From Alentia gelatinosa (lineage: Eukaryota > Annelida > Polychaeta > Phyllodocida > Polynoidae): a stretch of 64,000 nucleotides of DNA. A program made the translations under genes and the position numbers. Numbering within the stretch: the first letter of the stretch is position 1; each line of letters opens with the position of its first letter. The DNA is taken from assembly GCA_950022655.1 (NCBI GenBank), contig OX465584.1, forward strand, positions 3,357,694 to 3,421,693, read 5' to 3'. Below, piece after piece: positions 55,290-64,000 of this stretch. Below the pieces are notes generated by a model that was not told the origin of the DNA, did not search any database, and was given only the letters and a program-made list of their open reading frames with translations.

Positions 55290-55385
55290 CGAAAAGTCAA
55301 GGCCAACATGGGGATCGAACTCCCTACACCTGCATCCCTAGCCGAAGACTTTGCTGACTGCTCCATAGTGCTAGATGTATGACGT
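55290..55385 (-). repeat. tRNA-like SINE fragment
   Basis: The minus strand has a good RNA polymerase III B-box (GAGTTCGATCCC) about 40 bp after a weaker A-box-like region (TGGAGCAGTCAGC). The acceptor ends do not pair, so it is a tRNA-derived repeat or pseudogene. Confidence 0.45.
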
Positions 55386-55559
55386 GGGTCAAATACTTAG
55401 TGTGGTGGTGGGTTGGGGAATCAGCGGAGTTTTGAAAGAGCTACAAGATGGGTTCTTTCATGTAAAACATGACATGTTTTTTTGTATTGCTTTTACAACT
55501 ACAATGCTATTCCTATTGAATAAAACTTTGCCCATGTAAAACTGGTGTTTTGACTTGTA

Positions 55560-56142
55560 TTAGTTAAGATGAGAGAATTTTCTCATATGTACATTATTCT
55601 ATTTGAGTCTAATAATGATTGATATTCATAAAATTCATCATTTGTCTTTGCGGTTCTAATTAATCAAAGGAATAAATGACAATTTTCCTTTTAGATTAGA
55701 ACCCATGGCAATTTCTTGAAAATTGAATATGAAGATCTCCAAGTATTGTAGAACACATATCTAATTTAATAATTGGGGGTCGTCGTGCTAGTTTTTGATT
55801 TAGATATTAATAATATAACAATGTTATAACAGTATGATGGATATTAGCCACACAAAACCTGAGTCATTCTGTTTCAATTAAAAGTTTATTGATGATAAGT
55901 GATGAGTACAGACAAGCTGATGGTATGAGTGATAGATGATTGTATTAAAAACTCAAAATTATAAAAAAATAAATAAATAAATATGCAGTACTATATGTTT
56001 GAATATAAAAAGATCTATATGTGAAAATAGAATTTCTGACAATTACTTAACAAATCTACATGTATATGACATTCTTCAAAGAGCTACACATGTTGATAAA
56101 GATGATATGATATTATTCCCAAATCAGTGCTAAAGATCTATT
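55560..56142. repeat. Repeat X, complete copy
   Basis: About 583 bp, TTAGTTAAGATGAGAGAATT...AGATCTATT. It is uninterrupted at GATTTAGATATTAATAATAT, where the other copy carries G2. It has no clear terminal inverted repeats and no coding capacity. The palindrome-like ATGAGAGAATTTTCTCAT lies near its left end. Class unknown. Confidence 0.82.
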
Positions 56143-57700
56143 GTTCTGGTAGTGGTATTGTTAATTTGTAATGATATGATATAATTGTGGAAGTGGTAAC
56201 TTAATTCAGGTAGAGGTATAGACTATTGAATGGGAAACTCTTAAGTACGGAGTTGTGCAGACATCTAGGAGAATACGGATTATTGCTAACTACATGCCAG
56301 TTGTCAGAGACGTCTGGTGGACAGTAGGAGAGCTAACCCACCGTTCTGCTATAGTACAGAGTGCGGGGATTAGGCTTGAATCTTAATTATAAACGTGAAT
56401 ACGAATCTATTGGGTTAATTAGTTAATATTAATTAACCAATTAACGTGGGGAGGAAAAGCATCGCTCAGCAGTGTGTCGAATTGTCTACCAGAATCTAAA
56501 TTAAATCCAATTCGACAACGAGGACCATAGGGAATATTGAATCATTAATCATTTGTTAATTATATGATAATTAATATTGAGAATTAATCTGATAATAATC
56601 TGGCTAATTTCTACGTGTCTTCTTCATAGGAAAGAGGTCAGAGAGTGAAGTAAGGTTCATATATTTAATAAGCAGTGTTCACATTCACAACAGTTCACAA
56701 TTCTTCCAGGATGGATTTCTGGGTAAACATATAAGTTCAGGACACAGTTCATAGTATTGACAGCAAAGCCAGTTCATATGACCCATGGTCTAATCTGGCA
56801 AGGTGTCTCATTCTGGTGTCAATAGTTACAGTCAATGAGTGTCTCCTATAAGATAGTTCTGTGGAGTGAGATCATAGTCTAAGATGGACTAGACATGATC
56901 TCACATAGACACAATGAGTAAGTGGATGGCATACAACAAAGATAGATGGCATAACTCACCAATTATGATATTTCCCGAAATGACTCAAGTCCCTATGAGA
57001 AAGTCAACCAATCTCAGTTCCTAGATGATTTCCTGATAATGTAAGATCTCAGATCCAAAGATCACTTCACTCTCACAGATGAGAAGTGAAGGTGAGATAA
57101 GTCCTGTGGTGTTTGTAGTATATCAGAACCGTGTAGCATTGGCAGTACGCTCAGAAGAGTCCCTGGATTCTGAGCTACTTGCTGTCTAACGTGTGCCAGC
57201 GAAGTTGGCAGTACAACGCTAGTTCAGACCAATTCTGCATGCTGTATGCATAGTACTCACCTCGCTCGAGTAGGTGAGACACATGCACCCATCATGAGGT
57301 GTGTTTAGAGACTGAAGATCCTCTCACTGCGGATCCAGCTCAGAGAGTGAGGATTTACTAGAGGATCATGGGTAATTTCACAATGAACTCACACCAGACC
57401 AATAGGCAGCGAGACTGCGTTAATATATTCAGTTAGAACCGGGGAAAGCCTGCAGGGGGTTTCCCTATGAGTCATAGGTGACGTTTCTCTATTTTAACCA
57501 CTGTAGTACAGGTGAATCCCGCCTATGGGAGCACTGGCGCTGCTGTAGTTACTCAGTGGCGTACTACCTCAAACCTCAAGTGATACATGGTAGTGATACA
57601 TAGCTAGAACCTTGATACAGTGGCTATCTAAACACTATCAAATAATATAATAAATACACAACACATTGATACATATTTGTGAATAATTAATAAAACACGA
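56143..57700. other. Unassigned; LTR-like character possible
   Basis: The start (TTCTGGTAGTGGTATTGTTAAT) resembles 20771-20800. The middle has a minus-strand polyadenylation-like TTTAATAA at about 56660 and short blocks such as ACTGTAGTACAGGTG. It may be a diverged LTR, but I found no second copy or boundaries. Confidence 0.25.
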
Positions 57701-59600
57701 AACTTAATAAATAACCAGAATTATCCAAAAACCTTTCACTTATTTATGATACTCCATACCTGTGCCGTATTTGACTACGGTACACTCTTCGGGGTTTGGG
57801 ATTGGAAACACGGTATATGTCCACATTATGGACATCTAGTGTGTTTACAACAACTCGTTCCTTATCACTTATCTTAAATTTTCAAAATAGTTACTCGGGT
57901 TAGAAACCAACAAAAACACCAAACACGGGAAAAAGGGTTATATAGTGAAAGCATGCAGTAATACGGCACACAAACTTATTTTGTTTTTCAGCCTTGACAG
58001 TCAGGCAGCAAGGACTTAATTCTAGTACCTACTTTTATGTGAGAATGGTATACATGCAGTACTGACATGCATCCACATTATACAGCCAAAGCCATATAAA
58101 TTTCCCGAAGGAAATGTTCAATGAGAAGAGAATGTCTATGACAAGTGTTCATAGACATGGGTTAGGGGAATTGGAGGCAAGTAGCCCCGTCATCCCAACA
58201 GAGGGAGGTGCCAAGGGAGGTGCCGAAGCACAAGAGGCCACAGATCTAAGCAATGTGGTAGCTGCGGCAGTTCTTTCAGCTCCAATCAAGGCACATACAA
58301 AAGTGATGCCTGTATCAACAGACAACCAAGCTGCATTTACCAATCAAAGAAACGACGTGGGCACCGTAGAAGCGGTACCGGCCTAGAAGCAGACAAGCCG
58401 GGCCAAGGTGGCAAGTGACAAGTGCACTCTAAAGGATTGCACCACATGACCAGCATCAGCAGTCGGTATGAGGCGTCCGGGCTTGAAGACAACACGGAAC
58501 TCCTCTCGACTAAGCACCGATGTATGCCCAGGTCGATGTAATAGGGCATACGAAGATGGAAGAGACACATATGAGACAACACAAAACACAGAGAAAAAAA
58601 AAAAAATATGTGCCATATTGAAAAACTATAGGCAAACTGTTATTGACAAATATAAAATGCAAATCATTAAGGTAGGATAACAAACAGCTACCCAACAGCA
58701 AGGACCAAGCCAAGACTAGGCCAAAAGGAGATGAATCCCGAGAAGTGTGGGATACATCGGCAAAGACCATAATACCTACTTGAAGCGAGGTCTCCTGCCA
58801 ACACGAGCAGGGCTCTCGTAGTCTATCAACCAACAATCTCCTGACACAGAGAAGCTGGCTAGGGGCCAGGCAATGAACTCAATATGCCTTAAGACCGAAA
58901 AACCTTCAGGCAACCAATTCCTTGACTTCACTTCTCTATGCTAACACAGATCAATGATTGAGTTAAAATAAATATCCTGAAACCAGAACATATCACCAGA
59001 GTTAAGGTGTCTACTTGCTTAGACTAATGTTTCTGTCTAGCATGACAGTCAGAACCACCTGTTACTGAAAAGGAGGTCGCTAATACAAACGGATGCCAAA
59101 TAAGTCTAGCAGTCATCCAGAGACAGTGCCAATGCCTGGGCAGCTGTAAAAGAATATGGAAATATAAAAATGCAGAAAACCTAAAAATTAGAAGAATGTG
59201 CAGCAACAACCTTGACCTTTGATGCAAACTGGACCGTGAAGGAGATCCCTCTCTTCGGCATGAGGGCTCTGAAAACAGGCACCTCCAATGGACGTAAGGG
59301 AGACGACACAGAGAATATCTGCGAGAAACCCAATGACCGTACCAATACACTCAGATACACCAGTGGTAGAGGCGAGGCAACATGATCAGTTACCATGCAC
59401 ATTTAGGTATCAAAATTAAAGGACTAGTAAATAAGACCAAAAGATCATGTTAGGTCTTAGGTATATAAAAAAAAAAAAATTCTCAACGCAAGCAACGCAC
59501 AAGACACCACAATCACAACACCAGATTACCAAAATCAAAGTACTTGCACAATATTGATACTATTGAAATTCAGAAAATTATTGATCACTAACAAGGACAA
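57701..59600. other. Unassigned; one open frame without motifs
   Basis: A 90-codon plus frame at 58114-58386 (Ala/Glu/Val-rich) has protein-like composition but no recognisable domain or splice context. The rest shows nothing. Confidence 0.25.
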
Positions 59601-59639
59601 TAGTAAAGGGGCTGAAATAGAAACTATAAACAGGGAGGA

Positions 59640-59790
59640 GCAAATTGGATATTGTAACTATTAGGCCGTGAATATCGTCATTCTTCACCGCATGAAAAAT
59701 GGTATGTGTCTGCCGCGTAACTATACTCGTGTAGAACCATGATGTCAATATCCTATCTGAGCGTATGGACATCCCAGAGTAGCAACCATG
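59640..59790 (-). pseudogene. Possible LINE endonuclease trace
   Basis: The minus strand reads DIDIMVLHEYSYAADTYHFS in one frame and HGLIVTISNLLLPV in the next. This resembles the early part of a LINE endonuclease (DI..L.E, then rG.ai....). Only two blocks are seen and a frameshift is needed. Confidence 0.3.
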
Positions 59791-62150
59791 CCCATTTATC
59801 CATTCCAAAGAAAACATATGAGAATATTCCATAAATACCAATTAAATTGCCTAAATGAGGACAAATATGTATCCAGCTATGTAACCAGCTAATGACGCCA
59901 CTATCATCACCCTGGTCAAGAGCATTACATATACGGTAAAAAGAAAAATTCACACTAAATATTTATCATACTCAATTTGTCACATGGTATGTACTGTGGC
60001 AATACTATTTCACCAAATCAGGTGGCCAGTCGAGGATATTAAACGATGACCACATATGTAATCTGAGGAACAGATACAGAAATGGCAATAATATAGAAGC
60101 CCAAAGTCAGACCTGAAAAACAAGGAAAACACAGACCCGTCTCAATGTATTTCACCCCTGATATGGAGGAGTCTGCAAGTCCACTCAGCGAAAAATCTCA
60201 ACAAATTCACTCAAATCATAGGAGAAACTGACCACACAATGATCAAACCGCAAATTCAAAAAAAATCAATGAACAAATGTAGACCTGAGTAATTACGGGA
60301 AAAGAGAATGATAATTCAGAAAATTTCAGAATAATTTAGGAAAAGCCATGGAGACCTATTCAAGTCTATTCCATATGCGGTCCTAGCAGCTAAACGACTG
60401 AGATGGTAGCCTAATCGAGGCCAGCTGGGCGATTAGCTGTCAATAGACCGTGCAGATAACCCAATATACAGTAGCTTGATGGTAAAGCACCAGGAACCAT
60501 AGATAGACACAAACTATGCAGTAATTAGCATAATTTTGCTGATATTGAATACTCAAACGAACCGACACGTAATGTAAATATCAGAAGTCTCCTACTTCAA
60601 TGTTTTAGGTTAGGTTCCGCAGGTTGTCATGTATAAACAAAAATGTCATTAATGCCAAGGGTCAATTAAGGTCACAGAAACGTCCCAAGGCCCAGAAGAC
60701 CGGTCACAGGACACTAATAGTGATAACAGTCTATAAAGAAGTTGAATAAAAAGCTATAAAATTCACAGATGGATATGAAATCAGCAGTGTTTCGAAACAG
60801 GCCCCTTTTTTATGTTAAAGGGCTGACTGTATATATCACGGGCTAGGACATATTCTAGAAACAGGACCAAAATTCTCCAGGAAAATGGACTAACAGGGGC
60901 AATGTGCGTGCAAAAACCACCAATAGCACAGGTCTCTTGGTACAAACCACAATAGGAGCCCATAACCCATAGCAAGAACCTACTGTGAAAAAATAAGTGT
61001 TAAAAATCACAGCAAATCCCAAAACTAAATGCTCTGTAACCAATTCCATCAAATCCACAGCAGACAACTGCAGGAGAATCAGCGCAACACCAAATTAAGT
61101 CCCATGCATCCGATATAGAATACATAAGAGTGGTTACCGCTAACTCCAAAGAGGAGGGGTAGCCTGGAATGGAGTCAAAATCACGCAAATCCAGAGTATT
61201 TCACAATGGTATCTCCAAATAGCTGACTATAATCACTAAAGACTAGTCTGGAATACAGCAGACCCATCACAACGATAACCAAATCGTTGATAGAATCGTC
61301 AGAGTTAAGCTAGGGATAAAATAACGCCCGACATTAAGAAAGTTCTGAAACACAACAAAGTCTGCACTAGAATGAGATAACGCAGAAAACAATTCAAATA
61401 TTCACGCGACATTGATGGCCATAGAAATAATGCTAATAGTCGATTATTAAATCATCAATCTCCAAATACATTACAGCATAGAAAACGACCCAAATATCTA
61501 TGTGATAGGAAGCTGGCTATAGACTCAATGTAATAAGCGGGAGGACTATTAATTGTTTAAATTCAGATCCAGAAAATATTTTAAATATCCATGAATAAGG
61601 GGGGGAATATTAGGCAGAAAAACCGAAATACGCAGTATACTGCAATAAATTACGTAGTAGAAGCCCTATGCATCCCTAATCTCAGCAGATAGGGTCAGGG
61701 TGTGTGTGTATGGGTGGTGGCGGGAGGGGGGTGGGGGGTGGGCGCATGAGCCACCGGGGGTCTATATTCGCGGTCCCAACACCCTAACAGCCGACGTGTG
61801 CGGGTGAAAAACGGCACCCGACCGCCACACGACAGTGGCACGCGCCACCCGCCAGCGGCACGTGTCTGTCCCGCCACCGGCTCTATGTACCGGAATACGG
61901 CGAGAAAACCCACGAGGGGGGGGGGGGGGGGGGGGGCTGGGTTCGGGGGCGCCGCAAGCACCTCCAAATACCGAACTACGGTGAAAATCCCGCAAAAGAG
62001 AATCTAAATATTGATGAAACTATTGGAAAAACTTAAAAGAAGAGAGCAGTCATATCAATTTACATTATAAGCTACAGGCAGATCAATTAGAGCTAAACTT
62101 ATATATGGAATAGGCCCAAAGCACGCCTCAGCCATCCATATTCATAGAGG
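59791..62150. other. Unassigned stretch with a 21-nt poly-G
   Basis: No gene is recognised. A run of 21 G lies at 61916-61936, preceded by a CpG-rich segment from 61700. Confidence 0.3.
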
Positions 62151-62209
62151 CAAGAGGGAGGCATCAGAGGGATGGCGGGGAGGGTGTGAGCCATACAAGG
62201 AGGTGTGAA

Positions 62210-62880
62210 CGCGGAATTTACACGTCACACCCAACCAACAGCCAATCCAAGTCGGCCGCGTCACATTCAGGGTGGTGGGCGATCGCCCCAGAGACGATCT
62301 CATTGGTGGTACTTAGAACGCTCTACGAGCAATATTTAGGCCAGAAATGACGTTTTTAGGTTTTCAGCCAATCCTAGCCCACCAGGACCGTCGGAGGGAC
62401 CCAAAAGGCGTGGTCCCGCGAGACGCCGCCACCCTCACATCACGTGGCCATCGACCAGTCATGTTCCAGGGGGCGGGGCGAGCCTCGGTCGCAACCCGTT
62501 CACGTGACCCGGGCTGACTCACCCGGGGTAGCTCCACGTCATCATGGCGCTGACCAAGCAGGTCTAAATTTATACAGAGTGCCTCACACGTGGGTTACTC
62601 ACCACCATCACGAGGGCGAGGTCTGAACGAGACTGGTCATCGCAGGACACCACCTGTCTCGAGACACCATCGCCATGCGGCAGCCGTGTCCCGAGGAGGG
62701 GTCAGTACGTGTACACGTGTTCACCCTCGCCTTCAAATCCAATTACACCAAACATCAACGCGGCGACTACACGTCAAAACCACACCCCATACTGACATGA
62801 GGGGATCTTTACGAGGGGCTCAGGGAGTGCGGAAAGCTCGTTAACACCCCCAGAGCGAGGCTAACGACAACCTGTAGTTC
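62210..62880. promoter_or_regulatory. CpG-rich block with several CACGTG-type E-boxes
   Basis: Much richer in CpG than its surroundings. CACGTG occurs at about 62442, 62502 and 62587, with related ACACGTGTTC at 62714. CCAAT-like and GGGCGGGG motifs are also present, and ATGGCG at 62544. It could be a CpG-island promoter or the GC-rich end of a DIRS-type element, whose 5' regions in this window also carry CACGTG. Confidence 0.35.
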
Positions 62881-63870
62881 CGCACCACGATGCCGTGAAA
62901 TACAAATGGATATGGCTATTCCCTCTACCCACCAGTCAGTCAGTGCATACAGAAAAACTTTTAGATCCCGTTAGGATATCACAAATATAACGAAATAAAC
63001 TGTAAAACTTTACTAGAATCATGAAAAGTTGTCCCAGAATGTGCCTATTTAATACCGAAATTGTATTTTGAAATTTCACTAAGAAAAAGCCTCCCAACGT
63101 TGCAAAAATTGAAACATCAATGCGGGCATGAAGGAGCCGTCGCAGTGGCTCAAATGGTGGCTCACAACATCGGCGGACCACCAGTAGGTATAGTTTAAAT
63201 AGCGGCAAATAGCGGATAGTAGAAGCTTTAGAAATACAAAAGGAAAATGATCAAAATTTGTATATGTTCGTTATCTCGCTTAAAACGCATGCTAGAGCGT
63301 TAATTCCTGCAGATTTGGACTCGTCTGAGAGGAGGGAAGCAAAAAGCCAAGATCACTAAAACGGCTATATCTCAGAAAGTAATGGTGATATAAACAAACG
63401 GATTTGTGTTCCGATATGCCAACCGTTACAGCTATCTATAAAAAATATAAAATTTCAAAATTTCAAAAATTGCAACATTAAATCGCGATTTTGAGGCACT
63501 TCCGATCGCCGCAGCGATCTGCCAATGCGATTTTCGGAATCCTCGGGTCGAAATTGACAAAAAAGGTTTTCACTTAAAAAATGTCATACTGCACCATACT
63601 ACATCATACAGCAGCATACTGCACCCAAATACTGTTCCAAATACCTATCTGCAGCACAAATGACCGATACTGGCAACTATAGTGGGAATTACTCTAATGT
63701 CATTACCTATTTCCAAGCTAATCCAGGACAGGTCCCACAAATACTAGGATAAACCCACAAAATAAGGTCATACTAAGTGAGATCTCTGTCAGATTAAGTG
63801 GGGATCCATGAAAAATTCCAAATAGCTCAAAAAGGAAGAGGAAAACACAGACTAGAAAATGGACAATTAG

Positions 63871-63918
63871 AGTAGGTATGGGGCCATTAAAGTAGGTATG
63901 GGGCCATTAAAGTAGGTA
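63871..63918. repeat. Short tandem repeat, 20-bp unit
   Basis: AGTAGGTATGGGGCCATTAA occurs twice exactly, followed by a partial third copy. Confidence 0.85.
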
Positions 63919-64000
63919 ATGGGACTGAAAAAGTAGTTCAAAATCCGAAATTTTAGGTACCCCCAGGTGAAATTTCTAAGGTCTGCGGCCATTTTTTACA

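Noticed and set aside
55290..55385. Functional tRNA gene on the minus strand
   Set aside because: The B-box is good but acceptor arms do not pair and no cloverleaf can be drawn.
58114..58386. 90-codon plus-strand frame as a host gene
   Set aside because: No motif, no splice or promoter evidence; kept only as a note in the unassigned stretch.
61695..62007. Open frames around the poly-G run
   Set aside because: They arise from G-run and CpG-rich low-complexity DNA.

Overview
The window is metazoan nuclear DNA dominated by transposable elements. I see no bacterial gene organisation and no CRISPR array or rRNA gene. The evidence for an animal is spliceosomal intron/exon structure and the element mix: Ty3/gypsy LTR elements primed by tRNA-His, DIRS tyrosine-recombinase retroelements, LINEs of the CR1/Jockey type, and many MITEs. 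An AT-rich marine invertebrate (mollusc or other lophotrochozoan) would fit, but the sequence does not settle the phylum.

Layout. 0-2.2 kb: a decayed gypsy pol (plus strand) with an 804 bp MITE in its integrase. 2.2-7.5 kb: short MITEs with CWG target duplications, and the gag of a DIRS-like element. 7.5-12 kb: a 4.4 kb minus-strand LTR element with paired 270 bp LTRs, a tRNA-His primer site and only an integrase tail left. 12-17.2 kb: gypsy and LINE debris and a TTAA-flanked hairpin MITE. 14.0-26.5 kb: six candidate exons of one plus-strand host gene for a single-pass membrane protein. Their splice phases agree at every junction, and the introns hold MITEs and a DIRS element whose RT is fused by deletion to the recombinase end. 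27.5-34 kb: a minus-strand LINE with poly(A), a complete endonuclease/RT ORF with one frameshift, and extra ORFs upstream.

30.8-44.2 kb is a tandem duplication (6.2 and 7.15 kb units). Its breakpoints lie inside the LINE and inside a gypsy element. The right-hand unit keeps what the left lost: between the LINE coiled-coil/RRM ORF1 and an SGNH-hydrolase ORF lies a NADAR (YbiA-like) domain ORF. The LINE therefore seems to have carried ORF1, NADAR, SGNH and EN-RT in that order. This is the most novel system I found.

43.0-53.7 kb is a nearly complete 10.7 kb gypsy element on the minus strand: LTR, tRNA-His PBS, gag, protease, RT/RNase H, integrase, then a third reading frame of about 890 codons interrupted by two TGA codons, then PPT and LTR. 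It sits with a TTAA target duplication in a repeat whose unoccupied paralogue is at 55.6-56.1 kb. 56-64 kb holds little I recognise: a tRNA-like SINE fragment just before it (55.3 kb), a possible LINE endonuclease trace, a 21-nt G run and a CpG- and E-box-rich block at 62.2-62.9 kb.
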